A DNA stretch of 64,000 bases, from NCBI RefSeq assembly GCF_037038585.1, contig NC_092520.1:190320604-190384603 (forward strand), given 5' to 3'. This stretch comes from Patagioenas fasciata (taxonomy: Eukaryota > Chordata > Aves > Columbiformes > Columbidae). Below, in pieces: positions 41,201 through 55,500 of the stretch. The notes under the pieces are model-generated. The model did not search any database, was not told the origin of the DNA, and saw only the letters and a list, made by a program, of their open reading frames with translations. Numbering within the stretch: the first letter of the stretch is position 1; every line of letters begins with the position of its first letter. The translations under genes and the position numbers were made by a program.

Positions 41201-42910
41201 ACTGCATTTGTTGTTTAGTCAGCCCCACAAGGAGCCAAGCAATTTCCTGTAAAAGTGAAAACACAAAGTTACTGCTCTAAGTATTATGTTATCTAATTAA
41301 AGACACACTAAGTTGTAGAAAGAAATATTAGGCAGCAAGGCTGAGAGGATTGGATTACTGAATTTACTATGGGTATGACAGTGTAGATATTGATAAGCAG
41401 TGGGTACAAGGATAATGGTTATTTAAAAAAAAAAAGTTATTCTATTTGTTGTTGTGCAGCTCTTAAGCTGCTAGGTTTTGTATTTAAGAGAGCTTGACCC
41501 TTCTCATATCCTTTTTGTATCAATATGGGAAAGAAAAAGAGTTGTAGAAAATATCAGGTCATTGCTCATTTCTTTGCTTTGTCTCTTTATTGGAAAATCT
41601 TTTTGTCACTCTGAAAACTCAGGTTGGTTCTACCTATATAGGGGGAAAACTTAGGCATGAACCAATGATGACTCCTTTTTATGAGACAGGAGAGAAGCTG
41701 GGAAGAGGAAAAAAGTTAGGAAAGACAGACTGGGGGAAGAATTTAGAGGAGCAAAATATGTCAAAATACGTGTGATGTGTGTGGATAAATAGGATTGAAT
41801 AAGAGAAGCAAAGAGGTGAAAGCAGTTCCTGGAGGATGGGCACATGTGGCAGTGAGTTTGTGATGAGGCCTAAGAACGGTAATGGATCTGAAAATTCAAC
41901 ACACAAGACACTGATAAGTGCTTGCTGCTCAGTCTGAAAATATTGGTTTCACTCTTGCTTTTGCAGGGCACTTGGCCCATTTTTTAATTGGGTGTCTTCT
42001 GTTTGCTCACTATATGGAACTTGAGCCATGAAGAGGTTCTGAGATGTCTATTGAATGACCAAGGAAGGCTCTTGGCACTTATTGGTCAGGTCAGCAAAAG
42101 CTGCAGCTGTTGCAGGGATCTTTGAATGAAATCTTCCTGCAAACATCCAAAACCTAAAAGCTCTCTGAGGTTGGAGTATGACTGTTGAAGATATTTCAGG
42201 TGCTCGTACTTTGTATCTCACCACAGGTGGGCTGAGAATGGGGCTTGGCTTCCTCCTGGAATGACCCTCTGCTGCTAGATGGAGAGGACTAAGGTCCACA
42301 ATGTGAGCAGAGTTGTCCATCCTCAGTTTAGCGCACAGGAAAGGCACCCTAATGTATGCAAAACAAATACTCTCTTTGACAGATTTTGTCTGATAAAGTA
42401 GTAGGAATACTTATAGCATTGCCTCCCTGGTTTTCCTGATCTCTGAACAACCCAGACTAGTCTGTCTTTACACACAAGCATTTCTCTTGCTTCATCACTT
42501 CCAAGGCTCACCCTGGGCCATGCATAGCTGTTTTCTCTACCCATCCAGATGACTGACTCTTTTTAAAGTAGCATTTTGCTGTACACCTTCCTTCTGTGTT
42601 TGTTTTTATAAGTGCCACTAGTGCAGAGACTTTATGAGTATCTACCAGCCTTTTGTGCTCCCTGGCTCACCTGCAGGGCTGGCCAACAGCATTAATCACC
42701 CAGAAGGTCTTGGGATAGACACAGCCCTAATGAAATTGGGTGGGAGGGAGAGCCGAGATAGTCCAGCTGTGTGACTGTGCTCTCACTAGGTGATATGTTT
42801 ACTGTCTGGTGCTAACCTCACTCCAGCTTTCCTCTCCTCTTGCTTAGAAAATCAGCCCTGCCTGTCCCCAGTGTCCCTGGGTCACTCGGGAATCAGTGGG
42901 AAGGGTGATG

Positions 42911-42990
42911 AGGGGAGGGGAGGGGAGGGGAGGGGAGGGGAGGGGAGGGGAGGGGAGGGGAGGGGAGGGGAGGGGAGGGGAGGGGAGGGG
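42911..42990 (+). repeat. AGGGG pentanucleotide repeat, 16 copies, G-quadruplex-prone
   Basis: Sixteen perfect AGGGG units followed by a decayed AGGGAAGGAAG end. Four-G runs separated by single A residues fit the strictest G-quadruplex pattern many times over. The G-rich strand is the CPED1 sense strand, so both the displaced DNA and the pre-mRNA could fold. The two open frames crossing it (85 and 78 codons) are repeat-derived. Confidence 0.97.
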
Positions 42991-45900
42991 AGGGAAGGAA
43001 GAAAAACCCCACAGAGCCACCTATGTAAGAGAGAAATTCCAGATTAAATTTATTTTCTGTTGTAATAATTCAACACCTCTGCTACAAGAACATGCTTTTT
43101 ACAGGGAGATGGTTTCTTTTGCCAGCTGCTGATTATAAATGTCTACACATCAGTTGTGATCAGTTTTCTGCCTGCTACATTTCTGCTACTGAAGTTGGAA
43201 AGAGCCTCAAGAATGGCCAATAAAATCAGCATCTGATTCTTTTGAGTTTTTTTGATTACAAACTACTTGGGGCAAGATTTTCTTTGTTTCACAACAGGGT
43301 CAGATCTCAGCTAGGACAAAAACATACTTCTGTAATAACAAATATGAGAAGACTGAAAAGATGTAAAACAGCTAAATTAATTTGATTGCTTGGCCTTTAC
43401 TGTTCTATATTGTACTCTTTTACTATTACAGAATTGTAGCTGTGGCTCTGATCATGTAATAATCAGCCAGCATTTTCACCCAATTGCTTTCTTCAGAGTT
43501 GTATAACTTATCTGTAAATTTAAGTTCTGGTATGAAGAGTACACATGGAAGAAGCAGCCCTTTTGGAAAATATTGAGAAAAACCCTAAGCCTATCTTTTA
43601 ACTGTGAGCATGGTTTAGGAATGAAGAAGTAAACATGTTTAATGAATACTGTTTAACATGCATCTGACAAAACAGAGAAGCGAAAAACATAATAAATGAT
43701 TAATCTAAACTGAGACTGTATTTGCTGATGTTTTTAAACGTGAAAATAAACAACACATAGATTTCGAAATGACGCACTATCATCTTTATAATTCTGAAAC
43801 CTCACAGGAGCCTTTAAGCATGAATTTCAGTGCATTCCAACCCATAGTTTAAATTCCTTTCCCTTTAGATCTGCTTTACTATGAACTTTTTTCTATACTG
43901 AACATAGATAGTTAGTTTAAATTTCCAGAAATGACTAGACTAATAAATTGAAGTTTCTCCATTCCATATATTCAGAGTGGGTTGCTTTGAGGTTAACTGT
44001 GTTACAGAGGGAGGGATCACTGCAGTGTTTGAGCAGAGAGACCTTTTAAGGACAGCTAGATCAATAGTCAGTAGTGGTTGGGATGTAAAACGTGCAACAA
44101 CATGCACATTGCAAACGAAGCTTATAATACATGTCAAAACCATCACAGGGCTGTAAGCATCAAGAAAGAAATCATATTTCTGTGAAATCGATGGAAATTC
44201 ACCAGGACTTCACTGGGGGCCAGGATTGCCCCTAGTCTTCCTGGCTTCTTTCAAATACTCAGCATCTGCTTTGCGTTTGACACTTTTCTAAATGCAGAGA
44301 TTTAAAAACTGAGTGTTAAAGGTTCTCTCTCTTTCTTTATCAACCTCAAAGCATGATGTGTAAGCCATAGGAGAGTACTAATCTTTGTTTCACAGTCTTT
44401 TCATTGGATAGGTCAAATGGATAACAGAAGGCAATTAAATGGAATCGGTCCACTTTCTGTGACAAGCCTGCAATGACCTCAGGGCATGTAGCAGCAGCAG
44501 TTCAACTGAAGTCATCCATCCTCCAAAATCAACACTGAAAAATTGAAAAAATGTGTTTTCAATGCTCATTACTTTCATGGTTATGCAGCTTAGAGCAGGT
44601 TACTATACATGACTGAGCAAAAGGTACTGGATTTGCTTTATTTTTACCAAAATCTGCTAGTTGTGGAGGTGCTCAGAGGTCTGTCTAAGACTTTGTGAGA
44701 GCTATTGAAGCATCTCCTGATGTGAAGCAATCTTTGCAGCTGTCGAATACACCTTTCCAACATTGGAAAACTGCCCGGTTGTGAATACCAGACAAGCACC
44801 AGGTTGTAGCAATGCATTTTGCCCAGTCCATATCAGAAATAAGCTCTTTGTGCTCCAGCATCCCACACCAGTCAGGCAGGTGGATGACCCCAGCACAGGA
44901 TGCAATACAAAATTCCTCTGACCCGCTGAAATACCTTATCAGAGAGCAAACCTGCAAGGCAGGCAGAGAGGACCTCTTATCAGTCCCTCACGAATATTGT
45001 GCTCCAGAAACTGCCGAAAAATTATGGGAGGTGACTATAATTCTTTTTTTTCCTGTATGAGAGGATTCAGAGTCCTGCTAGAAACAGACTACCACTGTGA
45101 AAATCTAGGAAAAAAGTTCAGAAGGCTTCATGCAGATGGAGAATCTCCTGTATACTTTCGGGATGTTCTTTAATGTACTTTAATGTTCTGAAGTGATGTT
45201 TTTCGTGCTAAAAAAGAAAAACAATTGGATGAAGACTCTGAAAGTACAAATGTGCTGAACTTACAGTCTGCTTTATGAAAGATATGAACAGTGAGCAGGG
45301 CTCAGGACAAAGCACAGCACCTTAATTACGTTTCGTTACATCTCTAGCCTGTGCTTCATTAAACAACCAGGAGCTTCCAAGGTGACCTGATTGCTCTTGA
45401 ATTGTTTCTTATGGATCTGACACTTGATGGGCACTTTAGAAATGACAGTCAATAAACAATAGTCTTAATTGTTCCTTGCTCCGTGTTTGAAGTGTGTAAA
45501 ATATAGCTTATTTGATCTTGAATGAAGTAAAAAAAAAGTGAACAAAAAGGAAGCATATCATAACCCTTCTTGTAACAACAAAGGATAATACAAAAGGAAG
45601 TATAAAGAAGAGGACACATTATCACTCATTCTCAGTTTCCTTTTCTTTCAGTTGAGTGTTACTCACTTTGTTCAGCCAGTAGTCTTCTGCTGAATCCATT
45701 ATCTTTGCAGGTCACCAGATGTTCTTGTTAACCTCACTGTTCCATTTACCACCAGTCCATGTGGCTGCAGCCAAGTCAACACCAACCTGGCTCAGCTCCA
45801 GGAAGTCTTAATTCGTTCAAATGTACTTCTAGCTATCGGTAAACCTTTTGCTCACTCACACGCCGTAACTCTTAAATCAGCTATTCTTTATTGCATGTGG

Positions 45901-46620
45901 GTTGAATCTCATGTTACACTTCAGAACTCTGAGCCAAAGACAAGTAAATAACTTGAGAGCCAGAGGTGGGGGGAGAGGGAGCAAGAAGTCATAGTTGTGT
46001 AAAATACTTGAAAGGCTGCATTAGATGTCAGTGTAACTGCTTCATTAGATATCAGTTGTCGCAGTCAACTCATCTCTTTGACTCTGTTGTACTTTGAGAG
46101 ATTGCAGTTGACAGAACAATATCTACCACCAGTTCATGTGACAAAGAGGTGCTTAATTTTTTTGATCTAGAGGTGCTGACTTGCTTTGGTGGATGTTATA
46201 CCTCCTTCTCACATGTGCCCCCCAGATGTTCCTGTGTCTTAGATTTGTGTTTTACCCATTGCTGTGGTTAAAGGGCTAATGTGTGAATTCAACAGAGAAC
46301 TTGTAGTGGCTTCCTCACCCATCAAAATGGCATCTTGGAGAACACCCCAGACAGAGGTAAAGTGGTGCTGTTTGTCAGTGTTTTCAATGGTGCCATTTCA
46401 GAGATATCAGCATAAGAAACCCTCTTCAAACCAGAATTTTGATGAAGTGAAGCATATTTTTTAAGTGAAAGCAGGTATCCAGCCTTAGGCTCTTTGCTGT
46501 ACACCAGATCATCACAAACAGCCTGCAGCTGCTCCTCATGAAAACCGGCAGTTGGTGTAGCCTTTCAGTTACTGGAGAGCCACTTTAAAAGGGAAAATAT
46601 AATTTTCTAGTCTTTGTTTG

Positions 46621-46689
46621 GTTTTGTTGTTTTTTTTTTTTTTTTGTGGGGTTTTTTGTTTGTTTGGTTTGTTTGCTTGTTTGTTTTTA
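46621..46689. repeat. Poly(T) and TTTG/TTGG simple-sequence region
   Basis: A 16-base T run is followed by GTTTGTTTGG-type units up to 46689, immediately before a TCTTCAG acceptor-like site at 46697. It could be the decayed tail of an old retroposed copy, but no body of one is recognisable. Confidence 0.85.
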
Positions 46690-49600
46690 ATCTTCAGAGT
46701 CTACTACAAAAATTACCGATATTAAGATCCGGATTTTTGAAGGTGAGGATGTAATCTAGACATGATACTGTGGTGCTGGGACTCTTTCTAACTTGCTTTC
46801 CCAAACTGCCTGACACATCAACTGCTGAGCCTGCCTCACCTCTTCTATTATAAAACGTTGATGTTATCTCCATACTTCAAAAGGACTGTTAATTAACAAC
46901 AGCTTGTAGAGTGATTTCAAGATGGAAAAAACATGGCAATTACTGCAAACAGTAAAAGCACTGCAGGCTAATTTTCATTGATGGTAATGTTGACTAACAA
47001 ATTTACATCCCTAATAAACAGTGTTTCTGCTTTTGAGTGCAAGAACAGGTGAAGAGTTGCCATGAGAACTGATGCAGCTGAGTGTGCTGCAGTTCAGTGC
47101 TACTGACATCTCTTTATTATGATGATAACTGTATTCATTGATTAGTAGGAGTAGATTTACTGAAGTGAGGGACTATTGCTCCCTCATTAACTCTTCCTGG
47201 TGGTCTACAGGCTGTGTGTCATCTCGAAGGAGCAAGCACCTTGTGACAGTCTCATTCCCCTTTCTGCTTCTTCCAGCCACCTGGCAATGGGCTCTCTCAC
47301 AGATGGATGCTGACACGATCCAACAGAAGTGTGCAAGGCACCACACAAACAGGGTGCTCCCTAGCATGAGGAATAATGTATGAGCATTGCTCCTTTTTTG
47401 TTCTCAATACTAATTGCCAACACCCTGTATTTGTTTAAACCTCTCTTCTTAAGGAGATTGTAGGTTTCCTTTTTTTTTATGTTGAGGCATTTTGCAATGA
47501 CTTAGGACAATGCTAAGGAGCTTCTACCCAGTAACCTGAGAATTTCAGGGCACCTGAAATTTCATCTGTCCCTACCTTTTTGTTTTGTTTTGTCATATCC
47601 AACTCTAGTAAATGGTCCACCGGGTAGTGGCAAATGAATTAATGCCAAAGTAATCTTTTCTATTTCCTTAAAACAGCTAAAATTCTCATTTTAGAGGAGT
47701 AAACATAGATATAAACCTCATCTCCTGATTTTCAAACCCTGCCTTGTGAATTAATACCACATTGGTTACTTGTTGCTGTAGCAACACAATTAAAACCATG
47801 TTTTAAAAAGAAAAAGATGTGTTCTACATTCTCCTGAGTAACAAGCTGAACAGCACTTCTCTGCTGCCCTGTTCTTATTTTCAGTGAAATATTAGCTTTC
47901 TTTTAAATTTAAAAAATGTGGTTTGTGCCTTTCCTTTTCTCAACATTAAGGTCATTTTAACTAAAGCAATTGCTGAAAAATGTGTACCTTTGTCATACTT
48001 TGACTTTCAGCTGATCAGCTGAAAAGATCTGTCATTCTTGTCCTTTGCATGGTTCTGTTAATTTTGTCAGGTAGCTATGACCTAATGTAAAAGGTTGTAT
48101 ATGTCATAGGGAGCTTGGTCTGGAAGCACAATTCTGCCTCCTTTTAAGCTGTATGCTGGAGCCATCAAGGCAGGACAACCTGTCTTTCTCTTGATGTCCC
48201 CCGAGGCAGCAATGACAAGGGGGTAGCTTGGACTGCTGACATCGGCTTCATCAGGTTTTGTGTGACTCTGATTCCACCCATGCTCAACAGATTGGTATCT
48301 TGCTGTTTGAAGAGCTAGGCCATGAGATTTAGGAAATCCTGCGTCTGACGGCACTGGGCTGTTCCTGATGGATGTGCTACAGTACCAAGATACAAGGGAG
48401 CGGGTCTTAACTCCATAACTTCATAGACAGTTGCAACAGCAGAAGGCTGTGTCTTGCCTTTTTACCAATGTGAGGATAGATCAGATAAAGGTCTTTGAAG
48501 TCATGTGTGCACTGTGGAAGGCCTTTATGTGTTTTAATAATTCTGGTTTTACCTGAACTCCAAAGCTGTATGATCAAACTTTACACTGTGGGAATTATTT
48601 GCAACTGCAAATAAGTAGCGTAGTTTTCTTGCAGAGTCAATGAAAAACCAGCCCCCTTCAGACAGCAGTTCCAAATCAACATTTCCCTTAGTGCTCCAAG
48701 GATTGGTTTCTCTCTCTCTCCATTGCCTAAAGACAAAGCCTAAGAATACTACTTTGCTAATATAGACATTTCAGTTAGGTGACTAAAACAATACATAAGA
48801 GTAGTTGCAGTGGGACCATAACAAATTGCCATGGTGGAGTGCCATTGTCTCTTTACAGGGTAGAAATTGCTGTAGTGAAATGGTGTTGTGTCTTTACAGG
48901 GTGGATATAGAAAAAATAGGACCTCATTTAGCAGGTCTGCTCCCTGCGCATATTCAGAAACAAGTCCGCTGAACAAATGACTTAATGGGAGTTTACTGGC
49001 TTATTCCTGTTATCACTGCAGAGCCAAATAGGGAGAGAGTAGTCTACCAAACAGGTAGTCGCTTACAAAGTCCAAATCAGTTATAATGCATAACACAGCT
49101 CAAAGATGCCAATGACAGTATAATCTGAACATGAGGTGCTATATTAATAAGCGCCTGGTTTTGGTTAGTAAAACCTTAAATCCTGCTCAACAGTGCATGG
49201 AAAGTGAAGGAGAAAATTAATTTTAGATCCCAGTTGAGCTTGGAAGGCTGAACTGAGCTGATGTGATGAACAGTCGATAAACACAGACAATCACAACGTA
49301 ATTTTAACAGGATCTGTATGAAAATGAGTAGTACTTTTCCATGAATGGCTGCTCACAGCTCATCACCAGAAACACAACTTCAGTTTTATTTTTCATTTCA
49401 TGCACCGAAGTGGAGAATGCATGCATTAAAAGAGAAGCTATACAAATAAATTCATAACAGCATGGTGCAATATGTCATTAAAAAGATGAGTAATGAAGTT
49501 TGGAAATAATGTGAACAACTTGACATTTCCCTGACTGTTACTTAAGAACTTGAAATCTGAGCTGTCTTAGAGTTAATGAAAACCACCCTACATGAAATAA

Positions 49601-50289
49601 TGACATAATGTGAGGGCTCTGAGCCTTTTTAGCAGCATAGTAAAAGCAGAAAATACATAACACCTGTTGACTGATCTCACATCACAATATTTTGATTAGT
49701 ATTAATAGTCACATGCCTCAGTAATCTTGAGGACTCTTGTACATCAGTCCTGTTGCCTCTGCATTTGGTGGCAGAGCTAAGCCTCCTATAGATTTCAGTA
49801 ATTACAAAATGTAGCCTTAAACAGCAAACCTAGGAACAAGGATATGTTTTTATTTACTGAGCTGCCTGTGTGATTACAGTGGCATAGTCCCTTGGTCCTT
49901 AGTCAGATAAATTTCTTATCCCTTTTGGTTGTAATTAGGGCTATGTGAGAAACAAAGTTTTTGGTATTGTACATTTAGAAATACAGGATTTATATTTGGA
50001 AGGGGGAAGGGGATGGTTTCTTCTATGCAGTACTCATACACTCTTAAAGCGGGAGTTGCAGTTGAGCCTCTGAGCTTGCAGCTGGCAGGAGGTGCTTGGT
50101 GGGTGTAAAGCTCTCTGCCAGCAGATCCAAAAAGGATTATAGCCTCAGCATTTGTTATTTTACATTTTCACCTGATGCTGGTATTTTCTTTCTGCCCATT
50201 GTGTTTTACACTTATTATCTTTAACAGCAGGAGTCCACCGCTGCTTCCAATGCTTTGCTGACTTTATCATCCTCTTGGCACTTTTTCAG

Positions 50290-50449
50290 GCCTGCAGCTC
50301 CCAGTCATCACCCCAGAGTGCTCCGGTCAGCCTTGGCTGTCAAGGGCCAGCGTTACAGGCAACATGTCCCAGGGCAGTGAAAGCGCTGAGAAGACACGTA
50401 CAACCCATCATCTGCGGTCCTGGTGGGAGCAGAGCAGGAGCGCACAGCT
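50290..50449 (+). CDS. CPED1: CPED1 coding exon 5 (fast-evolving)
   Basis: The acceptor is GGCACTTTTTCAG and the donor is CACAGCT, then GTAAGA. The exon takes phase 1 from exon 4 and leaves phase 2 for exon 6, which only this reading allows. It encodes residues 208-260: GLQLPVITPEC at the start (human has ELQLPVSPSVC), a poorly conserved middle with one N-glycosylation sequon (NMS, residues 232-234), and WWEQSRSAQ, then L across the junction (human WSREQL). Both ends match the human protein while the middle has diverged, which explains why the exon is easy to miss. A 78-codon frame from 50275 in another frame is a shadow. Confidence 0.87.
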
Positions 50450-52069
<1,620 letters not shown>

Positions 52070-52484
52070 TAATTTTTCCATCTTTCAGGCGAAGAACAGA
52101 GACAGAAAAAGCAGATAATAGCTCTCTTCTCTTTTACCTCCTCTTTATTTGCAGTCTCCGGATGACATATGAATATTCTCCTAATGTACAGCTTTCATTC
52201 CTCAGCATGAGTGGGATTTGATTCATGAAGGAGGGAAGAGTTGCCATGTGCGGTGGGGTTATGAAGGGCCATGGGATTTGCTGCTTCAGAGGCCATTTTT
52301 GTTGGTGACATTTGACAGCAGTTGCAAGGTTTCCTCTGAAGCACAGCAGTGGGGGTGCTGTCATGCAGAAATGTCTTTTGCCCGGATATTGACAGTGCCA
52401 TAAAAAAGGAAAGTAAATATTTAAAATGTTTTGTTTAGATTGTTTAGATTTCTTTTTTTTAGGTGCAGTAAAACAGCATGGAGG

Positions 52485-52505
52485 AGGGTCAGGGTCAGGG
52501 TCAGG
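52485..52505 (+). repeat. Three-fold AGGGTC/GGGTCA direct repeat
   Basis: AGGGTC occurs three times head to tail, ending AGG. Read as GGGTCA it is a directly repeated nuclear-receptor half-site-like word with no spacer. It may equally be a short microsatellite. Confidence 0.9.
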
Positions 52506-55500
52506 TTTTATGGAGAAGGATGTTTCATATATACCTTAATTAGATTAACTCTGGACATCTCCAAGTGCCTGGAGACACCCTTCTTTCTCCATGTCTGGTT
52601 TGCTCAACAGTTCTATGGATTTCCAAACATGCCTTCCCATTCCTTTGTTGTTTAAGCAAGTAACTGTGCTTATAACATGGCAGCTCTTTGTGAAGGAGCT
52701 ACAGTTCCATGGCTGTTCCTTTCCTTTTGAAGGAATGAGGTCGCAAAGTAGCAGTGATTTCTCGAGGTCACACAGATCAGCTGCTGCACAGCCATCTGAG
52801 GATGGTGCACTTTGCCCATGTAGCCCTCTTGAGGTAGGAGCAGGTCTTGGCTTTGAATCAGTCTCAGTGTCGTGGTGCCACTGTCAGGCCTCTTGATGAT
52901 GCCAGCCATTTGGTATGTTCTACAATTTTAACTATCTCAAAGTTAAGTGCCTAGTCTAAGCTCATTATCTAATTCTAGTTATTGGAGAAACAGACACCTC
53001 TAGAGAACAAATCATCCCACTCAATTTAGACACTGACTTTGGAATGAGATGAGTTTCCTGCTAAAAGTATCTGCTTCCTTCCATGGGCTATGATACTCTT
53101 AGAGAACATACCAAATTCTAGATTGCCAGAATTAGCTGAGTTGAACCTATTTCTTTTTCTTTCCCCACTCAGAAGCTATGGAAGCCCAAAGAGATACATT
53201 ATTTTCCCATCTATTTTCCTTTGTTTACATTTAAGAAGACTAATGGCCACCCACTTTCAAACCCTGGGGTTCAGTTTTGTTTTATGTTTATTAAAATAGC
53301 ACAATGTCCAGCAGCGTCAGTGTTGCAGCTGATGTACGGACTACTTTAAAGGCTAGTAGTTATAAGTAATTGTGATATGGCTCTGTAAAATAATTTCCAC
53401 TGAGGAAAATCTGCTAAATGGGGTGCCCGCTGCCATTTACAGAGTATTTTGGCAGCTGAAGAAGCACTAAAAATGATAGATAGAAGCAGAAACACTTTTA
53501 CAGTAGTTCCACTCTGGTTACTGCTGTTGTGGTGTTCTATCTTCCACGACTTTAGGCAGACTTGTCAAAATGGCAAGAGATAAACAAAAAAAAATGGCAC
53601 CACAGAAAGCACATTTATAGTGATGTAAAGACTGAAATGCAAATTAACAAAATGATGGGAAGCGGGTTGTATAAGACTGTCTCTCAGCATAAACGGTGTG
53701 CCCTATAAAGAACCTGGGAAGAATCAGAGAGTCTCCAGGAGAAGTGAGACACTGGGAATTCATGGAGTGACCAGAAAGGACTAGTGGGAGAATCACAGAG
53801 AGGCTTCTGTGCTTGGTACAAAGGCATCAGATGGGAGGTCATCAGTCAGAAAACAATACTTGGGAGAAGATTTTAATTCAGTTGTTGACATCCTTTGGGA
53901 TGAGATTACATCAAGTTTCTCATAAACATTGTGGACCTGTCACTTGTTGCCAGTGGGATGTGCCGTGCCAGCATTCTCCTCTCCTTATGTTACCAGTGGG
54001 GCTATGGATATCTGTACCAGCCAAGGAACCTGGTCCCGTAAACTCCTAAGCCTCCAGTTTCTGCTAACTCTATTGTGTAGGAAGGAAAATTGTTTGTTAT
54101 GTTATGAAGTTCCAACCTGTCGATAGTCAATAATGACAGAAAGGATCTCTAAGACCTGATATTCTGCTGATTGAAAGAATACCTGTAAATGTCACTGGGG
54201 ATTGAACATGCCTATACAGGAGACTTTGGTCTGGAAAATTTTGCTAGTGTTTGATGTGTTTTTCCCCAAGAACAGTTGACTATTTTGTTTTGTTTTGTTG
54301 TGGGTTTTTGTATGTTTGTTTGGTTTTTTATGAACATATGAGAATAATTTAAATCTGCTACTATCATAGATGTGCTACTTTCAGTAATGTTGCACAATAA
54401 TTTAGAGACCCCCTCAGTGTATATAGGTCTCTGGTCAGCAAATTTTCTCATGCCAGTATAATTAAACTATTACTGATGAGAAATTGATCCACAATTGTGG
54501 TTAACTTGGCTACAGCATTACTATCACAATCTCAGTATATTAAGTTTAAAATTTGATCCTCTATGTACAAAAACCCTTTATGATTTATATGAAGGGGAGA
54601 TTTTTAAGAGGTCTGGGCACGGAGTATCAGAAGATACTAAATGAGTAAGAGAAACTGTGTAAAGAAAAGCCAGAAGTTTAATAAATTAAATAATACTGCA
54701 TTCCTCACTGTTTCTTTGATAGTAAACTATTACAAATTATTTTTACAACTCAGATATACTTATCGTAATTATAGTGGCAAGGCTTCAGAATGACTCCTTG
54801 AATAAGCGTTGACCAAATGGCAGTTCAGGAAGAGTTCAAGTGTGTTTTGCTCACCAGCTGCCAGGTTTTCTCTGGATTATGCACATTTTGGTATCTCAGT
54901 CCAGAAAGCAAAGGAAGCTAAATCCTGTGCTGGCATGAGATTTTTGTGTGTACTCAAGGAGTGGCGAAAGTGTTACTTTACATTTAGGCTATGGTTGGGA
55001 AGATGCAGGAAAAGCAGGGGAGAGAGTGGCTTTCTGCCACGCAAATGTTTTGATATGAGACTTGCGTAATAGCCCTATTTCCTTGAGGAAATTTGGAAAC
55101 TCCTTATTTAGACCATCTGTGCTTTGAAAAATTAATAATGAAATAGAAGCTTTCTATTTTGCATATGGTACTGATTAAGGGATGGATCTCTGTCAATGTA
55201 TGCAATAATTACCTTTGAGTTAATCAAGATTATGCATGTCTATCGAGCAGAAGGCTGATCTCTGAATAATTTTCTGTTTTATTGAAGCTGGTGTGAGAAA
55301 CAGTCGTTTATGATTGATTATTTCAAGGTTTAACACACTGTGAAGTGCTTCCTTTGCCCTGCCATTAACCTTTTCCAGCCTGGTCCCAGTTCTTAATGAA
55401 GGGATGTACTTTCATGGACTTCCGTGGTGCCAAGTCCTTCCATGCTGTTGGCAGCTTTGCATGGCCCCCACTCTGGCTCACTGTCCCTTCACTTACCCAA

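Larger units (their letters stand above)
38295..50289 (+). other. CPED1: CPED1 intron 4 (12.0 kb)
   Basis: The intron runs from GTAATG at 38295 to CTTTTTCAG at 50289. It holds AT-rich unique sequence, the AGGGG repeat at 42911-42990, a T/G-rich simple region at 46621-46689, and several open, phase 1-1 segments with good splice sites (45719-45838, 46698-46742, 48011-48070, 49022-49054). Those segments have no homology support and are treated as decoys or possible cassette exons. Confidence 0.85.

Noticed and set aside
48632-48760. Acceptor TTTTCTTGCAG followed by an open phase-1 frame rich in Ser/Pro
   Set aside because: No usable donor before the stop, and the resemblance to the human linker was superficial; exon 5 at 50290 fits much better.
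53173-53353. Open frame of about 60 codons after a strong acceptor (CCCCACTCAG) in the phase left by exon 6
   Set aside because: No match to the expected CPED1 sequence after FTVK and no reasonable donor before the stop. It is treated as a decoy.
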